Part shown: in pieces, positions 53,128 to 64,000 of the stretch
Position numbering within the stretch: the stretch's first letter is position 1
How the letters are laid out: every line of letters starts with the position of its first letter
NCBI GenBank assembly: GCA_013400155.1
Contig: VXBM01000273.1
Span: forward strand, 185,724 to 249,723
Source of the DNA: Helopsaltes ochotensis
Taxonomy: Eukaryota > Chordata > Aves > Passeriformes > Locustellidae
DNA length: 64,000 nt
Reading direction: 5' to 3'
Made by a program: the position numbers and the translations under genes
The notes under the pieces: model-generated
What the model saw: the letters and a program-made list of their open reading frames with translations, nothing else
Database searches by the model: none
Told to the model about the DNA's origin: nothing

Positions 53128-56100
53128 AGTTTAATCATGGCAATATATTCCACTGCTAAGATCCTCTCCTAAGAGGTGTAAGTAGCTCTTGAAGAACACA
53201 CTGTGTGCAGTACCTACTTTGCAGAAAGAGAAAGCTTTTTCAGCCAAGCATGTGATATTTTTAAAAGGATCTGAAGACCAAATTAGAGAGAACTATAAGG
53301 AGATGACTATATATTATGCCCAATTATCAAATGCTTTTTCTATCATGTTGAGTGCACTTTCACTGAAATATTTCATACATTCCAGTCTCTTCATCCATAA
53401 ATTCATCATATCTGAGACAGATCACAGTTAACACATTTTTAATGGTATAGCAAATACACATAGTATTTCTATAAGGTGAAAAGAACAGATTCTGTCAAGC
53501 CACAAACCTACTGATATGAGCTCCTGCAGCAAACAGTCGCTCTGTGTAGCCCTAGGTTCCTTTCAGAGTTGTATCAGCTTCCACTTATTTCATGGTGAAT
53601 ATTGCAATTCTAAGAGGACAGGGTCAATTCCCTGATGGAGTCAGCTGTCATTCTAAATGTAGTACAACTGTTTTTTATTAAATCATGATAATAAAACAGA
53701 GGAAAGGGGAGAATAAAGAAACAATGGGGGGAAAAAAGCAATGATTGGGGATTTAGAGCGAGTCTACACTGATGTTTTAGTTTGACTTGTTCAAGAGCTT
53801 AGGAAGCACACACCTCCCTCAGCCCCAGCCACTGTGCTTTGGTTCACTCCTCTGAGTGGTCTCAGGATGCACAAACTGGGTTTCTTCCAAGGGCAAATCA
53901 ACTGGAAGAGATAATCCAAGGTAGTACGAATGTGATTCACGTGCTCACTCAGTTCACAATATCAGATTAGATCTGCTCCAAAACAGCTCACTGAAACAAA
54001 TTCAGGAGTTTTGTTCTCCAGTCCTCTCCTGCTGGGCTGTCCTGCCTGTTACAAGTCATGGAGCCTTACTGACCTCTCTTACTCCTCTTGTGAAGTCAGT
54101 CAATTACTCTTTAAGCTTTCTGATTTTCCTTTTCATGGGTACAAGTCTATTCAGCCTCTGAAAAACCTGTTTCTGCGCTAAAGACAAAATATGATGTAGC
54201 AATGGGTTAATAAGCAGAAAGCAACAGAGCAGCTACAGCAAGTCGGGTCTTCTGCTGTTGCAAATCAGCTTTCCTAGGTTGACTTTAACAGAGTTATGTT
54301 GATTTACATTATCTGAGGATATAATGCAGCATATTTCAGTAAGTCAGATGCTGATTTTAGCTGGAAGTATGCATATTATAAACACACGGTGGGGCCCTGA
54401 GGGCACTTCTGGTAACATTATTGATTCCTTGAGGAAAGCATACTGGGGTCACTACAGTTTGCACACACATACATTTACATTAGTGGAATTAAGGATAGTT
54501 CATCTGCAGCTGAACAGGTTTTCATATCTTGACAAGTGCCAATCACGTGATAACTTCTTAGTATCTAGCTGCTTATAACAGCTGATAACCACAAAAGTAA
54601 TAAAACACAAGGAAATTAAATTCAAACATATTTTACTACTATAAATGCTATTTTTATTACAGCAGCAACATCCCCAACCACTCACCATTGCTTTTTGCTT
54701 ATGTTTTTCTATTCACCTACAAACAATTTAAGCAATGTATCTGGAGAGGATTTATGTAGAGGCTACACTGCTAGAGCTTTAATGCTTCAATCCAAATCCT
54801 CTGAAGTATTGAAATATCTTCTAATTTCTCTTTGAAATGTCTCTTGACTCTGAATGGCTCAGAATATTTTACTACATCTAAACTATAGCTGAAGAGCTCT
54901 AAAACTGGTGAGGTGACATCTTGCTATTTTAAATATACTGATATGACATTTTTTAAAGGGTAGACATACAAATAAAAGGATATAAATGCAGTTGCACTTG
55001 AAAGATTATATGAATGTAGCTATTTCTCTCTTATACAAGCGAGGTGGAGATCAAGTACCTTTATGCTGACTGTGCCTGTAACAGTGCTGGACCATGTGTC
55101 TCTCAGCTCCTTACTGTCATCCAGGTTGGGGATTCAGCTACAGCAGGGTCCTTGCCTCTGCTTCCTGGATACCACCACACCACAGCACAGAGGCAACTGG
55201 AAATGTAGAAAAAATCCTTAAGGGATTTTTTTTTTTTTTTAAGATGAAGGCTGAATAGTTTTACAAGAAGATTAATACCTCCTTTGAATCCATAGGTTAA
55301 GGAGTGTATTTGAAGTATTTTTGGAGAATCAGTTATTGTGGCAAAAGAGCTATTTAACATAACTTTATCACTATACTGTTATCAAAAGACCAGGAGTGTG
55401 ATGAAATAACTCACAGTGTGATTTAAACCCTGAGTAGGAAATCTGATATAAAATGAACAGTGTAACTGTCGCAGCTTTGCTAGCAGGCAAAGTTTCTATC
55501 ACTTAAGTGACTGATTTCCCAGGGCTTTCTGCTCTTGAAAGTTGGTAGAGACACATTATAGTTTTATTCATTTAACTATCCATCAGCAGTTGGCAAATTT
55601 CAAAGTGACACTTATTTTGGCTCCTATTAATCACATTTTTTTTGCAGCTGTTACTTGAATTTCCTTTACAGAATTTATTAAATTTATATGAACATTGAAT
55701 CTGTGTCAAACATGACCTGGGAATGACCTTAAGTATAATGAAAATCAAAACCATTTCCCTGTTTTCATTACTAGATTTTAACGAATTACTTTAAAATGAT
55801 CTCCTTCCCATTGGTTGAGGTTTTTTTCAGAGTAAAAAAACCAATCTCTTTGTGTCATAAATGATGAAATGGACATACAGTGAGAATGAAAAGGGCACGA
55901 AATGCCAATAGTAAACAGAAAGCAGGTAGCATATTAATTTTTTCCCCAATAAATTTTTTCAAGTATTTTTTTTTCAATTATTATATATCTGAAAGGGTAA
56001 TTTCTTACCTTTTGCATATGAAGGTCATTACATAAATGGAATATTTGGCTGTTAGATTTATAAAACCTAGAAGAGAGGAGGGGGCAAGGAAAGAGCAGGG

Positions 56101-56715
56101 GTGAAGAAAGGGACGTTTGCAGAAACATGCATATTTCCAGAGTCAAATATTTGAAGGACGGTTTTTTATAGCTCAGCTGGGACAATACTGGTCTGTACAC
56201 TTCCTTTGGCAGGTCTTTTTTTTCTTTTTTTTTTTAATCTTCAAGATTTACACTCTCAAACAAAATATTTATAAATGGAGTCCCACTTGTCTGGTTTAAA
56301 AAAAAAGAAATGTGCTATGAGCCTGGTTACCAGAGAACAGTATAATGAGTTCAGAAAACATATGTTTGAAATTTACTTTAAGTTTGCAAATTTTAGAGAG
56401 ATTTTTACCCTCTGGGAGTAATGCAAGTATTTTATCCTTTGAATTAAAGGGAGAAAAAGATTGCAAATTTAAACTATGCCAGGCAATAAAAAAAATTTGT
56501 GTTCTTATCTGAGCCTGACAGATGATGTCTTGGACCCATGGATACAGTCATAGATATCCAAGTAACTGATCAAGACTTGACGTTTTTAATCTATCTATAC
56601 AGAAAATATGTTTTTTTTAAATCATTCACTAGTCCAGTTTTCTACTTGGATGATGTCCTTAATAATATTTCCTTCTGTGTGACCAAGCAAGACAACCAAA
56701 CCTGTTTTCTTTCCT
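53128..56715. other. Non-coding stretch, no gene seen
   Basis: AT-rich unique DNA with a T-run near 55227-55241 and a T-rich tract near 56216-56236. No gene or transposon recognised. Confidence 0.5.
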
Positions 56716-57011
56716 GAGCTCATATACCGCCTCATGCTCAAATCATTTCCTCCACCTGGCTAGTACTAAAGCAAGAGTGGGTCTCCACCATACCTTTTCT
56801 AGGCAGAATTCATGTAGACGTGCCAGAGATGGTTCCAAGCCAGCTGGTTAACCCAGAGGTCAACTATGATCAGTCCAGAATTCAGACTGTGCCACAGCCA
56901 TCTCCCCAGGCCTCCCAGGACTGAAAACACCTTCACATCGTTTGCCAGAGTGAAGCTCAGCAGAAGGACCTTGCTGGCAGCTCTCAAGATAAGTACCTTA
57001 AACTTCTTCAA
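56716..57011. other. GC-richer patch open on both strands
   Basis: On the plus strand an ATG-less frame is open from about 56721 to a TGA near 56921. Within it, an acceptor-like CCTTTTCTAG (to 56801) precedes a reading that includes RIHVDVPEMVPSQLVNPEV. On the minus strand, 56799-57011 holds a 70-codon ATG frame. Only one could be real, and no clear donor follows the acceptor. I recognise neither protein; it may be a decayed coding fragment or chance. Confidence 0.2.
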
Positions 57012-58599
57012 ATGCTATGTACAATTAGCAGCCTCTACCACGGCTACATGATGCAAATATTCAATACAAATTCATCTAGCTTAATATTAAACTGGCATGT
57101 AATATTGGCAATTAATTCTTAGTATGTATCCCTATCCCAATCTGATGTTGGAGGAAGGTCCTAGGACAGTAATTAGAAACAACTGAAAAGTATTCCCAAC
57201 TGCAGTTACAATGACTACAACCTACTCTTGCATGTTTCGGGGACTGGAGAGCAAATTTCTCATTGAAAGGTTGGGCACTGGTTTTCAATCTATTTTATGT
57301 CTTTCATCAGTTGAACAGAGATAACCCAGAGGAGTCAAATGGAAGAATAAAATAAAATGACTATGTGAGAACAAGTGACCAGAGGATAAAATACAATATT
57401 CTCAATGCAGGGTCAGCTATCTATTTTTGGGAACGGACCTCAGGCAAATGCTAGTAAAAATCTGTTTGTACATTATGGACTTTGAATAAAACAGAACAGA
57501 TTAAATGTGCAAGTGATAATTTCTAGTGAGATTCTCTGTGAGAAAAAAAAAAAGCAGAATTTTGCACAACTAGTAGGTGTTGTATTTGCCTAGGGGGAGA
57601 CTAGCAGTTGAGAGAAAATTACAGTAGTCTAGCTTGAAAACAAAATCTAACTAAGCTGTTTGCTGCTCTTGGCATTTTAGGTTCATTCGAAATGTTTCAT
57701 TCCCCAGTAATGACAGCAACAGAAAATAACTTTATATTATAAGCCTTGCTAATGATTTTGTTGTTGCTGAAGAATAAGAGAAACCTGATTTGTGTAAATT
57801 GACACAGGCAAAGCTGGAAAGAACAAAAGAAAAATGAAAAATCAAAAAATATATTAATTAGTTTCTAAAATGCTGTGATTTTACAGCCATACAGATATAG
57901 TATTTCAATTTATATTAGGTATATTAGATATTCAGCAAAAAAAAAGAATAGTGTAGAAACATATATATATGGTCAAATATCAATATTCTTCCAGTCATCT
58001 TTGTAAGGAAATCTTTCCCTTTACCACTTTTGCTGAATTGAGATAGTCCTGAAGCTTTCCAATAAATATTTTGGCAATCAGCTGGATCCATGTTGATCAG
58101 CCATGAAAGCATGGCTTGATTCTCTCACAGAGCCCCTTTCTTCTGATGTGTTAGCTAACCTGTTGTTTAATTAAGGACTTGTCTTAGTTATAAGCTCAGA
58201 CACTAACTATTCACTAATCACTAGGTAAAGTAATATAAATCTTCAGCCATTCAGTCTAGATTCTTTGTCATTCAAGGACCCCACTCTGTTATGATAATGA
58301 CTTTAAATAACTTGGAGTTCTAAACCCAAGGCTAAGCTGAAGACCACCCAAATGGTCCCAGAACCATCAGATGGCAGGAGCACTGAGCCTCATTAGTAAT
58401 CGAATTACCCTTTTATTTGTGTTTGTATTTTTCTTTCTTTCAGAGGAGTGCAATTTATTCAATGGGGTGACAAACACTTTAAGGCAGTTGCATATTTCCC
58501 ATCCTAGGCTGGAACCAACTATAATGAGAGCTATGCTGTGTCCAGGATTTCTGCTCTGTTGTTTTGTTCCTGATTTTCCTGAGGTACTTGCATATAGGG
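57012..58599. other. Non-coding stretch, no gene seen
   Basis: AT-rich unique DNA. No gene, RNA or transposon recognised. Confidence 0.5.
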
Positions 58600-58622
58600 A
58601 AAAAAAAAAGAAAGAAAGAAAG
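58600..58622. repeat. Short A10/(AAAG)n microsatellite
   Basis: Ten A followed by about three GAAA units. A simple repeat. Confidence 0.9.
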
Positions 58623-59276
58623 ATAAATTTTGTATAAGTGGTTTAAAGAATTATTGCTTCTAAGGGTAATACATTTTTTTGACATAAGACCAAAATGCCC
58701 TACATCCTTTTATGTACAGGCTTGTAATTCACAGAGATTTTTAATAGTCCTTCATAATATTTCTGATACTTCTATTTTTGTAAACTTACCTGTTAAAAGT
58801 CTTAAAGAGAATTCAGGATGCAAGGCATTTATTGATGTTAGAATGAAAATAAAACATAATCACAAAACAGGAGCAAGACATAGACTTGTCTAGCATGGCA
58901 AAAATCGACCATATATAGTAAAACTTAAATACTGGTTCTGTCCACAAGCTTTCAAATGCTCAAGACAAGCATTAACAGCACAAGAACTTTTACAAAATAC
59001 AGACCAAAAAGCCACTGCACTACAGTGTAATGGAAAAATGTATCATTTGGATAAGATAATACAGAATTTGCAGCCTGGAACTGCTATGGTCCTACAGCCC
59101 TGGTTGGTCACTGAGAAGTCATCTTTGATGCTAAGACATGATCCTTCAGATAAAGCCTTATCTACTCTTTACACTGCTTTTATTTTCCTGAATTAAAAGA
59201 GCTCGTTTGATATATTGTACCTGACTGTAATAGACAATGACTGATTAATTAATTTATTTATTTGCTTAATCCACAG
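58623..59276. other. Non-coding stretch, no gene seen
   Basis: AT-rich unique DNA up to the minus-strand CR1 tail. An 87-codon plus-strand frame at 58630-58893 is unrecognised. Confidence 0.5.
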
Positions 59277-59331
59277 AAGAATCACAGAATATGTTGAGTT
59301 GGAAGGGACTGACAAGGATCATTACTTACTG
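59277..59331 (-). mobile_element. CR1 LINE 3'-end fragment, minus orientation
   Basis: AATCACAGAATATGTTGAGTTGGAAGGGACTGACAAGGATCATT-like sequence from 59280 matches the reverse complement of a common avian CR1 3' end, read from the tail inwards. Only about 50 bases are retained; similarity fades after 59325. Heavily 5'-truncated and inactive. Confidence 0.85.
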
Positions 59332-61171
59332 AGGAGAAGCCTCCTAAAGCTGTAGGACAGCTGAAGTCTATACGATTAATGTTAACAAATGACACATTTT
59401 TACACCCTCTTGTGAGACAATACAGATAAAGAATGAACATCAAGTGCCTCTTAGTACTCAAGACTTTTTATATCAAAATTGAAGGTGAGTTCCTATTTTA
59501 ATTACAAAACTCATAATTTAGGAATTTATAATAACCATGCTTTAATTTGCCTTGAACTGAATTTTGCAGTCAATTTACCCAAGAGGTTGCAATCTCTAAT
59601 TCTTCAGACTGCTTTCCTCAAGACATGGAACAATCAGGATATGAGACTGATAATCTGAGAGCACGGTTTTGAAGGCCTCCAGTAATACAGTTACATGAGA
59701 TCTATGTAATTTTTAATCATAGGTACAGCTTGTTCTTTCTTCAATTTATTAAAAAATATATAAGGGGAGTAGAATTCTGTCGCTCTAAACAAAAGGCCTG
59801 CCTGTGTCACACAGATCCTTTTGGATACACATTCATATAGCAGTTGAAAGGTATCACTGCACACAGAGCCTCATGATGCAGTATTCACTGAATTGTAATA
59901 GTCCATAATCATTTGAGTTAGGAGAGGACTGCTGGAAATATTGACCACACAATCTCACAATCTTTCTTCTATGCCAAAGGCAGATAACCATGAAAAAAAA
60001 TCCCTCTTCTTGCCTTAGCAATGATGTAAACATAGGAGTCTGTCCTGCAAGCCATGTCCACAAGCTTGCTGTGGGCAGGGTTAACAGGAGGAGCACATGA
60101 GAACTGCCAAGAGAAGGATGTTCCAGCAGAGCAGGACTTGGGGCTCAGAGGTCACAGCTGTTCTTCCCTTGTCTGACTGCAGAATTCAACCATATTCTAT
60201 TGAAATGTAGATAACATAGCGTATAGGCAAACAGCCAATTCACAGTCAACACTGTTTTGGTGATGATAAAGGAAGTTTTAAACTACTTGCATATATAATG
60301 CTCATATGGCATGAAAAGTTATTAAAAAACGTAATTTTTCAAACCTTCAGACAGTTCAGTAGACAGAGGCACAATAACTACTTTTTGTAATAACTTTCTA
60401 GTGGTATTTGATTTCCTTTACTGGACAGGATACACTATTCCCATTTGAACATGCATGTACATTTAATAAATTATTTTATTCACTCCGACAGTTATTGGCA
60501 TTTACTCTTCCTGTTGCAAAATTAGAATAAAAAGGGCAACAAGGCCTTGAACTGAAATAACAAATGCATTTTTTCATGGGTGTTTTGTTGGCTTCGATTG
60601 TATGTCTATACACCCTGATGTTTGGGAAACTTGGTTCTTATTATTGCAAACAGTATTTGTTCCCCTTCAATGAGTTCAGATAGAGGTTTTGTATTCTCTC
60701 AAGTACAATAAATGTCATGATGGTCTTGTGTGGTTTTCCATTGTATGTGGTCCTGTACACCTCTTGACAAGTTTTGACTGTACAGTCAAGAATTTTGGAC
60801 AGGGTTACTGGAAGAAAACTGAATGGATCACTCTCTTCTGCTGTCTGTTCTAAGAAATCTCTTTGAGGTTGATTAATTCAGGAAGCAGAAGAGTAATTAA
60901 TCTCTCTACTACACTGGTAGCTAGAAAACATAGTCTCAGATTACAGAGTATGACAGATTTTCCTCTGTGCAGTTGTAGTTCCTTTACCTACCTCCCAGTC
61001 TTTTGATAAAAGACTGCATGTCATGTTTCAACACTAACTTATTTCATTGGTAGCAAGAAGATTGATTTTAAAATGCAGACTGTATGTACTGTTTGCCACT
61101 TCTAATGCGGGCTTGAAAAATAATTCAGTTGTCTGTTCAAATTTGTTGAGTTTTTTACCAAAACTAGTGGA
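59332..61171. other. Non-coding stretch, no gene seen
   Basis: Unique DNA between two CR1 tails. An 80-codon minus-strand frame at 59854-60096 is unrecognised. Confidence 0.5.
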
Positions 61172-61238
61172 GGCCTGGTTGGCAGTTGGATTCAAAGATC
61201 TTTAAGGTCTCTTCCAACCTTGATGATTCTATGATTCT
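61172..61238 (+). mobile_element. CR1 LINE 3'-end fragment, plus orientation
   Basis: Starts near GGCCTGGTTGGCAGTTGGATT and continues AAGGTCTCTTCCAACCT at 61204-61220, then two terminal octamer-type repeats (GATTCTATGATTCT, 61225-61238). This is the canonical avian CR1 end. About 67 bases remain; non-coding, strongly 5'-truncated, with little tail decay. Confidence 0.92.
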
Positions 61239-64000
61239 GAAAGAATTTAGGAGTAAACTAATCGGTATTGATGTATAGCAATACTTGCCACTCTTGACTC
61301 ATGTATGAAAAGTAGCTGTTTTCCTTAGCTATGTGTACTTGTATGGACTTGCTGACTACTTCATATTCACATCATAAATTATGATAGCTCTGATTTGCCT
61401 TCACTTTAAAATTTAGTCTGTAGCTAAATGATACGATTGTGTGTTACTGATCATACAAAACATAATTATGTCTAAATTCCCACTTTGAGATTCTAATGAA
61501 AAAGCATTCATACTATGTTCTATTTTGTGCTAAAATATTTCTCTAATGATTGTAGTATATGCAGAATGTAATGTAGATACACATGTATCCAATTTCTTAA
61601 CCATGATTGATGTAAATAGATTGGTGGTATTTGCAAAACACGAAGCAGGAAATTTGCTTACTCCAGACTAAACAGAAACAAGGAGTCCCAACTTACTCCC
61701 ATCAACACTCAAACATGCACAGATGTAAAATAACTTGAGAGAGTGCACACAAAAACAGGCTTTACCCTGATATGTTTACTGTGCTTTTTAGGATTGAGTT
61801 ATAAAACTACGTCTTAATGGTCCCTACCTCATGAAAGCCTGTACAAGAAGTTCAATGTACATCATATTCACTAAACAACGGAGCAGAAATTTACATTCAA
61901 AATGCGAAAACAATGGTAACATAATGTAATTATGTGAAAACATCTGAATAGAATTATAACAATAGAAATCAAGACAATGTGTGTCATTCCTGCCCCAGCA
62001 TGTATAGTGGAGAATTTCTGGTTAGTACTTGAAGATGCACAGATGTGTGCATGAAACATTGTACTGAAAGTTTTCAAGAAAAATTTTTCATAGGTGTTTA
62101 TTTACTCATGCCTTACAAATGTCTGAAATTCATCTAGTAGGCCTACCTTAAGTTATGCTATACATTAATATTTAATTAGGTTTTGTTGATAGTATCCATC
62201 TCTGAAACACTGTTTTCATGTCTTTGGAAAAAGGACACTCCAAAAGGCCAAATAATAGGAAATCCCATGTATGTGACGGTTTCATTTATTGCAGTGCCGA
62301 TGTCCCATCCTATGACTGTGCCCTTTAGATTTCCCGTGTCCATTTGCCCTTCAGCACCAAACCTCCCAGCTGTGCTTCAGCCCAGTGTTTCAATTCCTGC
62401 TGCTTCCTGTGAGCACCCTCCCTGCTCTGAGCATGTTCCTCAAGAACAGGAAACCAAACTGCTCACAGACCCAGAAGCCAAAGGCCTTTCTTGCAGTAAA
62501 CCTTGGTCGAACCGTCTGTACATTTTTACCCTATATGTGTTTTGACTGAGATGTTCTAAGGCGCCATATGGCCACACAATATTAGCAATGAGATGGAGGA
62601 TTTATTAGGTACTAGACATGATGTCAGTTTCAGGTAATCTTAAAACAGTTTAGTCATAGTTCTCTTGCTATTAAAATCCAGGTTATAGTAAATAAGTGGT
62701 GGAAGGAAGGGTAGGAATTTAGGTGAGGGGCACTGAAAGAAAATGTCTTAAAGCAGAAACAAGAGCCTAAATTGCAGGATCTAGCTGGAAATCCTGCAAA
62801 AATGTTGGTGTTTCTTGACAGTCACAGAGAACTTTAAAAAAAAAAAAAAGGATGTGTTTTTCTCTCTTTGCTTATATTCACTAATATTAGCTTTAATTAT
62901 TACAATACCACTGGTGAATCAATGCTTACATTTTAAAAGTGTTAATTGCAAAGCATACTATTTCACATCTATTTATATATAGTTTTTAAATATGCTTCCA
63001 AATATTTTTAATTTAAACTCATTTTCCCAAATCAGGGTTTTGCTGTTGTCTATAAAAAGAGAGAGTTATGCTTTCATAACTCTTTCATAACTGTTCCCAT
63101 ACAGGGCTTGCATACATAAGGATACTAAGAAAGTTAATATAAAACAAGCACAGTATAAGTTTAGAGTGTGATAACAGTAATGTCTTATTTGGACCTTATA
63201 ATTCCAATAATAAGGTGTCTTTTTTCTGATTAGGGTAATGCACTTCTAAAATCCACACAAAAAGGTAAAGAAGAATTGTTTTGCTGATTAGCTATTCCAC
63301 CCTAACCATACTGTACTTCCCCTCACATTTCCAAACCCTCAAAGTCTGCTCCATATTTCTGTAACGAGAGATATGAAAAGTGGTATTCAATAGCAATGCA
63401 GCCTAACAACATTAAAATATTGCATTAAATGCATTCAGAAATTAATTCATTATGAAAAAAAGGGTTTTTACAACGTTTTTAATGATGCCACGCAGGTGTT
63501 TAAATTGCTTTAAAAATCTGTGTCTTAAAAACATCTAGTTCTGGTTTCTTTGAAGTACTCATATTGGTGAAAAAATTGCTACTGAATTAGCCTTCAAAGC
63601 TAATAGAGATGAATATAGCCCTGGTGGAACACTATCACATGAAAAGGTGTCTACATCTCATAAATATATACATGTTCTTCACCCCTAATACAACGGTGTC
63701 CTCGAGAGTGATATTACTGCTGTGTTATTAGCAGGTGTTTTGCATGAAAAGTGAGGATAAGAGACATTAAAGTAATTGGATCCCAAGCTATCTCATATTA
63801 TGAAGAATACTCCTCCCAGGACTTACATGCACATTCACACGTGATGATGAGTTCTTTTTCAATGTTCTGTTGCATTCGCAGCATTCAACTCAAATAGTGT
63901 ATAACGGCTCCATGTGATGAACTTCTTGACTTCCACACTTGAAATTCTCCTCAATATCATCTGGAGAGACAAATTTTCAATTTTTTACTTTTGTAGAAGT
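61239..64000. other. Non-coding stretch, no gene seen
   Basis: Unique AT-rich DNA. Contains an A14 run at 62836-62849 and an unrecognised 120-codon plus-strand frame at 62183-62545 (Pro/Ser-rich in its middle) in slightly GC-richer DNA. Nothing else supported to the end of the window. Confidence 0.5.

Noticed and set aside
62183..62545. 120-codon plus-strand frame with a Pro/Ser-rich centre
   Set aside because: Protein-like look comes from locally higher G+C; no family recognised.
63843..63965. Possible C/D-box small nucleolar RNA (GTGATGA words)
   Set aside because: No matching D box (CTGA) at the right spacing and no terminal stem.

Overview
This window looks like bird nuclear DNA from a gene-poor region, either intergenic or inside a very large intron. 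Three observations support a bird. (1) The only abundant retrotransposon is CR1, with avian-type 3' ends: a GGTCYCTTCYAACCT core followed by ATTCTATG-like terminal repeats. (2) There is one LTR-type element whose ends (TGTCGCGGTTT ... CCAGGACA) resemble a neoavian or passerine ERV LTR family known to me. (3) I saw no SINE or mammalian repeats. The DNA is AT-rich by eye and peppered with short A/T runs. One 11-N assembly gap lies in a poly-T run at 7889-7899.

No complete protein-coding gene can be supported. The longest ATG-started frame is 154 codons, and a rough estimate puts about one of that length in AT-rich DNA of this size by chance. No tRNA, rRNA, CRISPR array or bacterial-type feature was found.

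Layout: 1-3.7 kb is unique AT-rich DNA with an exact 72-bp tandem duplication at 690-832. At 3.85 kb there is a 60-bp candidate exon with a good acceptor, a perfect GTAAGT donor and an open phase-0 frame. At 5.37-5.87 kb a CpG-rich patch stands out from its surroundings. From 6 to 24.9 kb the sequence is unique DNA with the gap and (GT)n and (AAAG)n microsatellites. At 24.96-26.55 kb a ~92-bp block occurs twice, each copy ending in an acceptor-like CCAG, and the second runs into a small CpG-rich patch. At 35.5-36.7 kb lies a ~1.1 kb ancient CR1 running from the end of the reverse-transcriptase region to the 3' tail. At 39.1-39.5 kb a younger avian CR1 3' fragment is followed by (CAAAC)9. At 47.7-48.1 kb is the solo LTR-like element. 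Two short CR1 tails lie at 59.3 kb (minus) and 61.2 kb (plus). The rest is unique DNA, possibly including conserved regulatory elements; the best single motif is a T-box-like inverted repeat at 31.9 kb.

No novel multi-gene system was found. The points most worth a second look are the 3.85 kb exon candidate, the isolated CpG-rich patch, and the duplicated acceptor-containing block. All family names rest on recalled consensus features, not on a database search.
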